Assembly: GCA_945643635.1 (NCBI GenBank) | Contig: CALZFC010000066.1 | Span: forward strand, 1,427,501 to 1,491,500 | DNA from: Allodiplogaster sudhausi | Taxonomy: Eukaryota; Nematoda; Chromadorea; Rhabditida; Diplogasteridae | Direction of reading: 5' to 3' | Length of the DNA stretch: 64,000 bases | Shown: piece by piece, positions 26,027 through 36,855 of the stretch | Layout: every line of letters starts with the position of its first letter | Numbering within the stretch: position 1 is the stretch's first letter | Position numbers and translations under genes: made by a program | Notes under the pieces: generated by a model | What the model saw: the letters and a program-made list of their open reading frames with translations, nothing else | What the model was told of the DNA's origin: nothing | Databases searched by the model: none

Positions 26027-29000
26027 TCAGTCAATCTTGACTGCTCCGTAGATGCGGCAGAGGAATGTGTACGCCGCATAGAAACCGATTGTACCTGCAT
26101 TTCTTATCTTGCACCCAAATGTCATTAATAAAAGAGAAAAAGCCAACTTACCGGTGAGGAACCAGAAAGTGATGGCAATTAGAGCTGAGTATGAGAAGTA
26201 CAAAACTGTTGGCACAAATCCAACAATTGACAGTTTTGTGTGGAAGTAGAACACGGCGTACAGCATTACTGCAGAATGTGCAATTCATATCCAACACTTC
26301 TCACAATAAAATAATGATCAAATGCATAAAGAATATGAAATTTTGGCATACCGTATACAGCAGAGCCGCCACTCACAACAAATGAGCGCCACCACCAGTG
26401 ATAATTCTGCAATGATGTTCATACAAATCTATCTCTACTTGTCCATAAATGGAAGCAAAGGAGACAAGAAGAAAGAGAGAACTCTTACGAGTGGAAGAAC
26501 GAACCTCGGCACAGAGCATAAAATAGGTGGCGACTATGGAAATCTGGCCAGTGGAGACGCAGAGAATGAGAGAGACAATGGCGAGGAAGCCGAAGAGATA
26601 GTAGAACTGATTCTCCCAGATGGCGGAGAAGACGAAGAACAACTCGATGAACATTGCACCGAAGGGGAGGATGCCGGCCAAGAGAGTGCAGGGCAGCAGA
26701 CGGAGGTACCAGGGCTGCTCAGGCACCTGCAGGGGAAGCATGGATGATGAGAAAGAAAGACCCGGGGAGAGATTATGAGTCACCTTATAGAGAAACAAAA
26801 TTGGTCTTTCATAAGTGTAAAAAAGAAGACTCCAAACCTGGCGCGGAATCTGGTTCGTTCGCACTGGATGAGTGTACGGCTGAAATATAAGAATATTGAG
26901 CACAACTCAATGACACATATTTTAGGTTTTCTAGATACTTCCGACCGAGAACAGCTCCATAACGGGGATAATACTGTAAAGTACATAATTCGAAGGGCAA
27001 TATGCCACAAAATTATTTAGGGACTTTTCAGGGAGGAAATTAAAATTGGACAAAAACACTCAAGAGATCAGCAAACAAATCGAATGCTTATGATAAAAAA
27101 AAAATATGTGAAAGATATAAAAAAGGATTCCTTACATTTGAGAGAGGTTGAAAGCAAAAGCTTAAAGTAAGAAAAGATTCTATACCTGTTTTCTATATCC
27201 AAAATAAAAGCCGAGGAACACGAGAGGGAGGTCAATGCCGAACCACATCAGAAGCAGTGCGATCATCGTTCCAAAGGGGACCTGCAATTATGACGATTGG
27301 GGTGAGACGTAAATAGACAAATCCATCTCATAATCTATTGTACTTTTAAAATTAGCATATTAATTTTTTTTTATAAATCATCAAGACATACCGCGCCAGA
27401 AGAATGCTTGCTGATAAGGAAGAAGTTTAACAGGAATCCTGCACCGAGAATGATCGAAGGGAACAAGAAGCCGGTCTTAAAGAATTTCCTTATTCAAAGA
27501 AAGACTTACAACTCAGCCTACCTGGACAGCACATCGAATTGGATTCTTGCCCTTGAAACTCTTGTAGAGTCGGCCAGCATGGTAGCCGGCCACGAGGCCC
27601 ATGAAGCAGAAGAGGAAGATCGCAGCCGAAGTCAGTGAGCCACGAGAGGACGGGGACAGCATTCCAAGCATCGCGAAGACTTCAAAGAATAAGACAACAG
27701 TTAAGACATAAATAAATACAACTTTGACAATAGAGTAAGATCAAGAAAGAACATCAACTAACAAACTGTGACTGCGACCATGCCGAGCAGTTGAATACCA
27801 GTTCCGACTAGATTGACGAGAATCATCTGGTGAGGAGGAGGCCGGAATACATCTCCATGCACCAACTTCCAGCCCGTTTCCTCGAGGGTGTCATCCTGGA
27901 GACAAGAGAATGAGAACTACAACGAGAGAAACTAAAGATGTGGAATTCCTCACCATTTCCTCGTCTTTGTTGTAGTTTGCAATGTCACGGCGAACGGTTC
28001 GAACGATGCTGACACTGAGGAACCCTGCAGAAGAAAGAATGCTTCTGGAATAGCCATCAAAACTACAAATAAAGAACGAACCAGAAAGAGAGATGACGAC
28101 AATGACCGAGTTCAAGATGGAGAACCAATGGATGTCCACTGCCTTCACTCGCAAATACACATCCCAGCGGGAGGCCCACGGGATGTCACTCTCCTCCCAG
28201 TGCACCTTGATCAACATAATTTTTTGCATTTTTTTTATTTTTATTTTCCGCATCACTACTTTACCAGCTAGTAATCGCTGAAGAGTTCTACTAAATCCAT
28301 AGGGCGGAATATCAGAGAAAGGATTACGAACAATTGGTAGAAATAGGAAAACACCCATGAAATTAGCGCAGACTAACAGAGTACGTCCACTGAATAGACT
28401 GTTCCTCGCCAGTAACTTCTTGAAACTGGACATCCTCGGAAATTGGCTTACAGTCCTGCAAATAACTATCATATGGTTTAAGCGCAATATCTGGCGAATT
28501 AAAAGGAAGATAGACAACGTAGAGGGATGAGACTGAAATAAAACGAAAGAAAAACTAAGAAACTGTAAAGCGAACAGGGAACCAAGTGCCTACCTTGCTG
28601 CCTTCCTTGAATTGGACTTTGCTCACAGATCGTGGCCGGGCCTCAAAGCCAACCACACGGAACGAGTCCTCGGTCGGCTTGTGGTACTTCAGCACGAAGT
28701 CAATGTGGTTGTTCACGTATACCTAAATAACCATAACTCTTCAAAAATTTATTCGTTTCTATTCTTTAACGTATTCAAACTATGTTGAAATATACATTAT
28801 CAGAAAGGCTGTTTACCTTAACTAGTCAACGAAATATTCTTACTTTCTTGTCGTCTCCGACCCACCCCAGACGGAAGCCAAGGTCATAGAAAACATCATT
28901 GGTAGAAGGGACAAAGAAGCGAGTGGCAACTGGCAGATTGTCGATTAGTCTGAAATCGATTTGGGATTACAGCAGATATCTGAATATCATTGAAACTGAC

Positions 29001-29629
29001 AAATGAGCATGGTAATCTTCTTCGATGCGCTTCTTCAACGTTTTGCTGTCATCTGATTTCAGCTTCAAGGCTTCGGATGATGAGCAGGAAGTCGCGCAAG
29101 ACAAATCCTTCGCCATAAAGACCTGAGCAGCGAAAATGCAATGGTGTACATTGTTACGCAGAAAGTAAAGAACAATTCACAAGCAACACCTCTAACCAAA
29201 AGTCTTTCTCAATTATATCTTCAACTAACTTCATATGGCGTATTGACAATTCGATCGCCTCGCATAACTTCTCCGAGGTTCTCTGACTTGTAGTGCAAAT
29301 CGCCAGAGGGCCGACAGAAGGGAACTGAGTAAAACTCATAAGGAACAATCGTCCGTGTACTCGTCAACTTGATTCCCTGGAAGAATCTTCAATTCAGCAC
29401 ACTCAATCACGACGTTTGAAGTGGGCAGAACAACGGAAGTTCCTTTTCCAATAAATCCAACGGCTAGGTAGAAAAAAGCGGTAACAAAGGAGCCGACCTT
29501 GACTTCAATTGAGTCGCCCAACTTGAATTCAACGGGTGCCACTCCTGGAACATAGAAACCATGCTCGAGAGGGAAGAGCCAGAGCAGGATTAAGAGAAGT
29601 TGGAGTGGCCTCCCTCGAGGGGCTGCCAT
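26027..29629 (-). CDS. TM9SF4: TM9SF4-type nonaspanin
   Basis: Nine-transmembrane protein of Golgi and endosomes. A signal peptide ([14 protein letters not shown]) precedes the family-defining [11 protein letters not shown]. The lumenal domain follows over several exons, then [18 protein letters not shown] just before the first membrane helix, [11 protein letters not shown], and [19 protein letters not shown] sequence around 27840-27900. Also present are [11 protein letters not shown] and the strongly conserved [19 protein letters not shown]. The C-terminus [19 protein letters not shown] ends in the KxD-type Golgi-retention signal typical of TM9 proteins. The start ATG (29629) gives the expected signal peptide; another in-frame ATG lies at 29683. 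Around a dozen short introns. Divergent neighbour BLOC1S5 is separated from it by a transposon. Confidence 0.95.
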
Positions 29630-29933
29630 CGCGCCTCTCAACGGCACCTGAAACGTTGAACACTCAAAAGAGGTAGAAACCATCTAGAGAAATATCATCA
29701 ACTTGAAAGAACTACTACAACAAACCAAGAGATTCAGATCTGACTACTGTTGCAAAAGCGGAAGAGAGGAAAAGTGAACGGATGAGTATTCACCTTTTGG
29801 CTACAATTCCACGCAGCAAGTGCGAGATAGTGGGCGCAGACGTAAAAGGAATTTTTCTACCGTATTTCAAAGAATGTTGCAAGGTAATTCGTGTTGAGGT
29901 CCTCAACAATTAAAATATCGGAGATGTCAGACC
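29630..29933. promoter_or_regulatory. TM9SF4 half of a divergent promoter region
   Basis: About 300 bp upstream of the TM9SF4 start up to the transposon's target duplication. With 35152-35189 on the other side it would form a compact head-to-head promoter if the transposon were absent. No specific promoter motif is claimed. Confidence 0.4.
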
Positions 29934-29940
29934 GAGTTTC
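29934..29940. repeat. 7-bp target-site duplication (left)
   Basis: GAGTTTC, identical to 35145-35151 on the far side of the element; the terminal repeat starts at the next base. Confidence 0.85.
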
Positions 29941-30070
29941 AGGCAAATAGCAAAGTTCACCCATTCACCCAAGCATTCACCCATTCACCCAAATCGTAAA
30001 ATATACCACGCATTCAGCACATACACCACTCTTATAATAACATTCACCTAGCACCCAAATGTTTAGAAAT
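29941..30070 (+). repeat. MULE left terminal inverted repeat
   Basis: Inverted and nearly identical to 35009-35144. Contains tandem CATTCACC-type units in the outer 50 bp, then a unique block with matched sequence through AAATGTTTAG. Confidence 0.9.
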
Positions 30071-30297
30071 CTGCCAATCTTTGTAACCGCTTTTCCATAG
30101 ACAAGCCTTTACTTTTCGCGTGTATGGATGAGTTTGCACTGCAATGAAACCAATTTATCAAACGTTATCGTCTTTAATTGAAAGAATAACTAATATGAAA
30201 CGTAAAAAAGGGCGGTTTAGCATGGAACAAACAGAGTAAACAACATGATTAAGGAAATAAACAACATGATTAAGGAAAATAGAGGCAGAATTCACTT

Positions 30298-33200
30298 TTA
30301 GAAGTGGATAATGCCGAAAGATCGCCGTATCCACTCTCGATAGAATGGAGTAAGTGCCTTCTTCATCTTGGAAGAAAGCACAATGTCTTGCGCCTTGATG
30401 TGAGTGTGCCGGCCGACGACGCAGGAGAAGCGAGCATGCATCCATCTTCAACAAACAACTTACTTGTAAACTTTCAACTTATGAAGAAATGATTGCATAT
30501 GATAAGTCCTTACCTGGTGCCAAGGCCGCAAGCCTTCTTCCCATTTCTATCCGTGAATTCGAAGGCTTCAAAGTGAGCGACAACCAGATCAGTGGGAAGG
30601 TCTTCAATCTTCCGCTCCAGCACACTTCTTCAGGATATTAGGAGGCATTTCTACAATGGCTTTCTTTACTTTCCACCCAAGCATATGATGAAAAAAACGA
30701 ATGAACCTGTTGACAGCGACAAGACCATCGAATTGTCGTTCTGATAGAAGTGCTCTTTCTTCGTTTGACTGGTGCCAGCAAGGAAGTCTTGTACTCGGTG
30801 TGGCGGAGGCAAGAAGATCATAAACTGCTCAAGTTTCTGCAATTAAGTTGTGTTCGTTAAACAATTTTATTGCTTCTTTAAGAGCAAACCTCCGTTTGAT
30901 CCTCAGGGAGCTCTTCGGGCGTACTCAGAGACATGACGACAGCTCCAGCACCGACTCCAAAACCATTTATCCTTTAACAATACAACGAGCGGTAGACAAC
31001 TGACCGTCAGAGCGCCTCACAGCTCCACTTGCCACCGACGTAACAGTTCTCTTTGAGTTCGCAGCCGAACCACTACCCCCGCGACGACCTCTAGTCCCGG
31101 GCTTGGCATAGTCAGAAGAAGTAGATGTTGCCAGCTGGTAGTCATCCTTGTCGAGGCCCTTCAGGTAGTCGCAGAGTCCCTTCTTAAGTCGTCCATCATC
31201 ATCCGCAGAGAGAATCACAGCTATTCTGAACATGAATGAAGTGAAAATTAAAGCTACAATAAATTGTTGGTTAACTGACACATGTGAGCAGACTCGCGAC
31301 GACGTCACATTCGTGCAAATACTGCTTCGACATTGCAGCACATCATTCGCAGAAAGGACCACCATATCTCTGAAGAGGACATAACCAATATGAGTTAAAT
31401 TTTAAAAAAAAGCGGTAAACAAACATACGAGTGTGCTGTTTCTTCATCGACGACAAGAAAGCTTCCATTCTTCGTACGAACTACCTCCATCAAGTTAACT
31501 AACTAACATTTCCTGAATATTCTTTGGAAGATCAGATAGCAACCGAATCCACTCAGCCTCCCCATGCGACTCCTTGACACAGTCGAGAACTCCTCGCCTC
31601 TTTATTCCATTCTCGCGTGTGACTACGCCAAACAACAACTACAAACGGCTTTTGCTAAAGCAGATTAATAAACAGACTTGTGCTAACATCTCCAATTCGA
31701 CCGCCGTACTGATTGAGCTGTCTGTTGAGATTTTCGCGGGCATGAATTTGGCATCCAACATGGACCGCTGCTATCGCAAGTCGTGCCTGACAATGAGTGC
31801 GAATAACAAGATACAGAATACAGAAAGTACCTTCAGGAATCCTCGAAAGGCTTCCTCGCCATCTGTCGTCAGAGAACGAATCTTGCGATTCGTATAGCCA
31901 AGACGGTCAAGGTGTCTCGACAACACCTCGCCAAAGCACTAAACACGTAATTGAGTGTCATTAAGATCCACATAGTACACAATTAACCTGATAGTCCTCA
32001 GCAGTTCTACCGACAGTTATGAGAGTGGCTGCGATTTCCATTGAGAACTTGTCAGAAACAGACTTGAAGCTAGAGTTGGAATATATCAGAGGCACTACCA
32101 AGGCATTGGTGAAATTGAAGGTGCTATCCAACATACACATGCTTTTTGCATAACCCCTGCACGGGTACTTCGCATCTATAAAAAACAGGTGATAAACTGC
32201 ACAAACGTTGAAAAGACGCACTAATCGCAGATTCCATTTCAGCAGATGGGAGCGTTAAGAAGAAGTCGTCCCACGTTGCCTGAAGCTCGTCAGCTGTAGG
32301 CAGTGATGCCCCGAACGCCTACAGAAAATGAAACGTAATAAAAGACTGAAAATAAACAAGTTAAACCCACCGAAAGTTGTTCGTCGGTAAAGAGAACATA
32401 GATGTTTCGATCTGGCCGCTGGATGATCTCTTTGATGTACGTCCCTTCGCGATGCATCTTCTCCAATTCATCAAAGTCTATCCTTTTTGTAGGTCCGACT
32501 CGTCTTTTTAGTCGTCCAGGAACCCCCTTGGCGACATAATTGACCTCAAAATGTAATTTGTTACTAACGAACTTAAAATAACATAAACCTGTGAGAGTTT
32601 GAGATGCGGGAAATCAGCATTGACGGAAAGCGGATCTCGTGTCATCAAATGAGCTGCTACTGCCTCTTTCTCGCAAACTTTGACTCTCTGAAGCACAGGA
32701 ATTAATGGCGAATGAAAAGCGGTTTACGCTTACCGTCGCGCATGCTGATAAGTCGAGCAGCTCTCCTGGCTCAGTGTAGACATAGGATATGATTGCATAG
32801 CCACCCAGCAGGTTTCCTTCTAGGTCTTCCAAGTAATTAACCTGAAATAATGCGAAAATGACACTGATGCAATGCCAAGGCACAAATCATACCCTCCTGT
32901 GCAAGCTCTGGTTTTTCAGAATGACCCTTATTAGGCTGGAGTTGAAACTCAAGCCTAATTTGAAGCAGTTCGTACCTAATTTAGGTTGTTTTTAGCCTAA
33001 CCGTTTGTGGTGTCAAATACCGTAGCCTTTTTTTATGAAATGGCGGAGGACGCCACACCGAAATAATAAACTGGAGTTTGCCTTGGTTTTTTCACAACTT
33101 GCTGTTTTTCAGTTATTATTGTTTACGTACTGATGTTTTGTGATAGCTTTCATTATATCAGATTGTGCGACGTTTTAGTAGCGGGAATCATCACCCGCTC

Positions 33201-34910
33201 GTAAGAGATGTCGTCAAGTGTGCAGCTACCAAGACTCCAACTCTCACCTGGACACGAATTCTCAAGTTTGTTTAAATGTAACGTTATCTTTTTTTTTAGC
33301 TTTCAGCATTGTTAACTTCAATTGGGCCAAGTGCCGTTGGGCCAAGTGCCATGGACCAAGTATCAGATGGGCCAAGTGCCAGTTGGGCCAAGTGCCAGTT
33401 GGGCCAAGTGCCAGTTGGGCCAAGTGCCAGTTGGGCCAAGTGCCATGGACCAAGTGCCAGTTGGGCCAAGTGCCAGTTGGGCCAAGTGCCAGTTGGGCCA
33501 AGTGCCAGTTGGACCAAGTGTCACTTCGCTTGCGTAAGTTCTCCTTCTATATCTCTTCCTACTAAAACATGCATTTAGTAATAAAGTAGAAATATCTTCT
33601 TGCAGTGCACTTGACTTCGATGACTTGACCTGAGCCTCCCGAACAGCCCACCGTCAAAGTGTCTCCGATTGATTCGCCTGTCCCTTCGCGGCCCTCCAAC
33701 CGCTCCCAACTCGACCTTCAGCTGCTCCATCTGATGTCAGCCTTTCAGCCCCCTCCCCGTGCATATAGGACCTTTTTTGATTTGATCCATATAAGCTAGT
33801 CAAAACAGTGTTTTTTGCTTTGTCTTTTAATATGTCTAGTATAATGACTCCTTAAAACTTGTAAATGATTTGTTTACTGTTTAAAGTTAATTTTGAAGTC
33901 CACAGATAAAGTTTGCACGTGTGCATAATTAGGCTCAAAATGAGTCCTAATTATATGGATTCCGAGCCTAATTATGATTTTGTTGGTCCTAATTTGTTAC
34001 GCAAAGGTTCTAAGATCACTCCGATTAGGTTCGACTTCAACCTAATAAGGGTAATTCTGAAAAATCAGAGAGCGAGGAAGAGATGGCTTCGTCCATCTCC
34101 TCGCATAGCGTCTCCCACTTTGACATGAACATAAGCGTCACCCTGCTTCTTGGCAGGGTACTTGTCGTATTTGGCGCGCGTACCTAGCACACTTTTTTCA
34201 AAACATTCTTACCATTACACCCTTACCATTTGACTGATTCCATGGACCAGCCGAGTCATGTGACAGAGATTTCACTGATGACGCTGAAGTAACTCTGACG
34301 AAATAATGAAATGCATCAACAGTGCGAGAGGGCGGTGGATATGTCGGAGCAACATTATTCAGAAATTTCGCATCCATTCTGAAATTAAACAGCTGAAGAA
34401 AAAAAGAATGGATATGTTGTGTACCTTCTTCCTAAGTACCGAATGTAGTCCTTTCTTGCGATTTCCTTTCCTCTCAGGCAGACCTTTCCGTCATCATCAT
34501 GGAAAATAACGGTATCATCTATCGGAGGCCCGTTAGAATCGCTGTCATCGCAAACCTCCTCGACACGCACACTAGCACTGAATCAAAGATGTAAATTCAC
34601 ATATAAAACGCGGTAACACCATTCTCACTGACCAATCATCTCCTGTTACTATCCATAAATCATGAAAAGTGTCGCCAACAACCGTATCATCTGATTGCGA
34701 AAGCATCCTTGATCTGAATAGATATTCGCTTCAACTGAATGAGAAATGTAACCCTAAAGTCAAATACTTGTCACACCTCACAGCTCGAGAAGGAGTGACC
34801 GGGAAATTATCAACTTCTTCCCTTGATGAGCCAGAAATGGAGAGCGCATCGTCTTCTGTCGCGGCATCCGCCGCTGAGAATAACGGAGGATCACATTCGT
34901 AGTCCTCCAT
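30298..34910 (-). CDS. Mutator-like (MULE) transposase, interrupted
   Basis: Multi-exon transposase gene inside the TIR element. The predicted start (34910) opens an acidic N-terminal region (MEDYECDPPLFSAADAA), followed near 34500 by a segment DGKVCLRGKEIARKDYIRY. The catalytic core lies around 31850-32180: MLDSTFNFTNALVVPLIYS (first Asp), then FSMEIAATLITVGRTAEDYQ and LTTDGEEAFRGFL (second Asp), the order expected of MULE transposases. C-terminal exons include a basic, Ser/Gly-rich part (GRRGGSGSAANSKRT) and end at 30298. A 1.2-kb nested element lies between about 32906 and 34070; coding signal continues on both sides of it. Whether transcripts remove it is unknown. Family assignment is confident, exon structure approximate. 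Confidence 0.7.
33208..33797 (+). CDS. Doubtful short coding cassette in the nested element
   Basis: An ATG at 33208 begins MSSSVQLPRLQLSPGHEFS, followed by the 16-bp repeat array and then, from about 33630, a proline-rich frame (PTVKVSPIDSPVPSRPSN) ending at an in-frame stop near 33797. Joining the two pieces would need an intron across the array, and phases are not certain. It may be a captured exon pair or chance open frame. Product unrecognised. Confidence 0.2.
33322..33525 (+). repeat. 16-bp tandem repeat array
   Basis: About a dozen copies of TTGGGCCAAGTGCCAG with a variant unit containing ATGGACCAAG. Because 16 is not a multiple of three, every frame shows a repeating 16-residue pattern and stays open, which explains long but meaningless frames here. 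Confidence 0.9.
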
Positions 34911-35008
34911 TTACCTATTAAAATACATTGAACTCGTAAAAACCAAGTAATACATTTATGCACAAGAAAATAAATCACTTATATGTGCAACAGACATTCC
35001 GTTACTAA

Positions 35009-35144
35009 TTCTAAACATTTGGGTGCTGGGTGAATGTTATTATACGAGTGGTGTATGTGCTTAATGCGTGGTATATTTTACGATTTGGGTGAATGGGTGA
35101 ATGCTTGGGTGAATGGGTGAATGGGTGAACTTTGCTATTTGCCT
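35009..35144 (-). repeat. MULE right terminal inverted repeat
   Basis: Inverted counterpart of 29941-30070, with one additional 8-bp CATTCACC unit. Confidence 0.9.
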
Positions 35145-35151
35145 GAGTTTC
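35145..35151. repeat. 7-bp target-site duplication (right)
   Basis: GAGTTTC, identical to 29934-29940. Confidence 0.85.
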
Positions 35152-35189
35152 ATTGTTATCGGATTAGCGGCGTCCTCTTGTTCTGTATA

Positions 35190-35747
35190 ATGTTTGCCGG
35201 TTCTGACTCGGTGTTGCTTCGGATGGAAGCCGTAGCGAGAGACGTGGCCGAGGTGGCAGCCACGATCTTCGACCACTCGCCCATTCTCAAAGCAGAGGCT
35301 GAGCGATTCATCGACGCTTTCGAAAGGAACGAACGACATAAAGAATTCGATGGCCTTCTTCGCGCCAGTCATCGTGTGAGTCTCATGCTTTCGTGGCTCG
35401 AGATGTCCCCTCCGATTGTTGAACTGTAGCTTGTGGAAGCGAACGAAACGGCGTGCGAGCAAATGCTGGCCGAGGGGAGACTGGCTGGGCTCGCGGAGAC
35501 TATCAGCCAGCTCACTGCCAAGATCGACGTCCTCACCACACCCACGTATAAGGAGGTTTCATTCATTTATATCTACTATTTCGATTGGGTATCTATTTTA
35601 TGTATCCTACGACCATTTGAGGAGCATGAGCAATACTTGGCGAATGTACAACAGGGACAGAAGAAGTACCTCGATCTGTGTGAGAAGGAAGCGATGCGTA
35701 AAATGCGGTTAGCTGCGGGAGTCGAACAGGACACAACCAATTTGTAA
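35190..35747 (+). CDS. BLOC1S5: BLOC-1 subunit 5 (Muted)
   Basis: Small coiled-coil subunit of BLOC-1, the complex needed for lysosome-related organelle biogenesis. Residues around 20-60 read [20 protein letters not shown] followed by a stretch containing [13 protein letters not shown], matching the human segment that contains LLDHRPVIQGETRYFVKEFE. The next exon ([16 protein letters not shown]) matches the human MIHETNEHTLPKCRDTM region. The last exon ([19 protein letters not shown]) is a predicted coiled coil, ending DTTNL-stop at 35747. Three exons, about 145 aa, somewhat shorter than human. The ATG lies 38 bp beyond the transposon's target duplication, so the 5' leader and core promoter must be affected by the insertion. 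Confidence 0.75.
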
Positions 35748-36342
35748 CGGTTTCCTGAAATTGTCTCGAAAGTCACAGAATTTCCTCATTCTAGTCATTC
35801 CTGCTACTAGTTCTAATATTGGTATGTTCATATGCTTTATAATTATGTATTATTCCATCTTTTTCATTCCTCTATGTTGAGTAAACGTTTGCATCATTAA
35901 CCAGCTTCATCACCATGGTGATGGAAGTTAAATCGGGATGAACCGAAATTCGTAATTTTAAGAAAGTGCAATGATGCGTTCTTTTTTTTTAGTTCGAAGG
36001 AACAACTCGAGTAAACTTTGGTTATAGTTGACTTGATAACGGCACCCTAGTCTTAATCACCTGAAGCGGAGGGAGAATGGGAACGAACTCTCTGATTTTA
36101 CAGTGATTCTTCAAACAATGACCTTGCTTGACGGCATATGTCCCCTCGTAAATCAGTGCTTATCTATGATTGTTTGCTGCTGCGACGCAAGTGTTTATGA
36201 TGGGTTGGAAACAGAGGAGATAGAGAGGGAGAGGAGATAGAGAGAGAGAAAGGAGGGAGAGGAGAAAGAAAGAAATAGAGAGAAGAGAGAGAGCGAGAGG
36301 AGAAAAAAAGAGAGAGTGGGGATCGCATCACTTTCCTCCAGA
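35748..36342. other. Intergenic spacer with GA tract
   Basis: About 595 bp. A GA-rich block at 36209-36316 lies directly before the next plus-strand start. No other feature supported. Confidence 0.5.
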
Positions 36343-36715
36343 ATGGGCCTTAGGCTCATTCTCATGGAGCAGACGAGTTGCCACTCACTCTCCACTAATC
36401 AAGTTCACAAGCCTTCTTCAGCTGTATCATATCCCTCGTCATTCGACAATGTCCGTATTCAACTGCCCGACCAGTGCCAGATATCAACGGTAAGCCAGTA
36501 ATAATTGAATTCTCTCGCTATATTTTGATAACGTCTACCTACAATTCCTTGCTCAGAGAAATCGTCGTGATCTGATGAACACTTGTTTCTGTCTTGTGTT
36601 GATTTTCGCGATAACTCTGACCCTCTTCGCACTTCTACTCATACGGTCCCGAAGTGACTATTGGCAGGACGATGAGCATGCAAGAATCACAACCAGTCCA
36701 ACACCGATGCCATAA
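36343..36715 (+). CDS. Small single-pass membrane protein
   Basis: Two exons (36343-36489 and 36557-36715) joined in phase 0 give about 101 residues. The N-terminal half is polar and Ser/Pro-rich with HKPSSAVSYPSSFDNVRIQL. The second exon carries a strong transmembrane helix, TCFCLVLIFAITLTLFALLL, flanked by an Arg-rich side (RNRRDL) and RSRSDYWQDDEHAR, ending in a Thr/Pro tail. No signal peptide. It is convergent with POLR3C and their stops are about 140 bp apart. No family recognised. Confidence 0.55.
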
Positions 36716-36855
36716 TTTATGACTTATAAAGTATTCAATGTACTTGCTCATAATAATGCTTCGTACCCAATTTATTGCATAACAAACCCCATCTTTAACG
36801 TGAATAATAACGATTAGCATATTCAACAAAATAAAATCAAAAGACAGGGGCAAAT

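Larger units (their letters stand above)
32906..34070. mobile_element. Nested TIR element inside the MULE transposase
   Basis: The ends are inverted copies: CTCTGGTTTTTCAGAATGAC from 32906, and its near-complement ending at 34070 (outer sequence CTCTGATTTTTCAGAATTAC). They match over about 40 bp with few mismatches. Both subterminal regions carry scattered CCTAATT/AATTAGG motifs. The body contains a 16-bp tandem array and a doubtful short coding cassette but no transposase, so it looks non-autonomous. No clear long target duplication; at most AG flanks both ends. It splits the transposase gene of the surrounding MULE. Confidence 0.75.
29941..35144. mobile_element. MULE-type DNA transposon, 5.2 kb, with TIRs
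   Basis: The element is bounded by terminal inverted repeats of about 130 bp (29941-30070 and about 35009-35144), both starting AGGCAAATAGCAAAGTTCAC from the outside, and by a perfect 7-bp duplication GAGTTTC. The outer part of each TIR is built of short direct repeats (CATTCACC); the right end has one more 8-bp unit than the left. The interior encodes a Mutator-like transposase on the minus strand and is itself split by a smaller TIR element at 32906-34070. Near-identical TIRs and an intact duplication point to a fairly recent insertion. It sits in the gap between the divergent TM9SF4 and BLOC1S5 genes. Confidence 0.85.

Noticed and set aside
33218..33578. Repetitive frames with WAKCQLGQVP or LALGPTGTWP patterns
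   Set aside because: Produced by the 16-bp tandem array, open in all frames on both strands.
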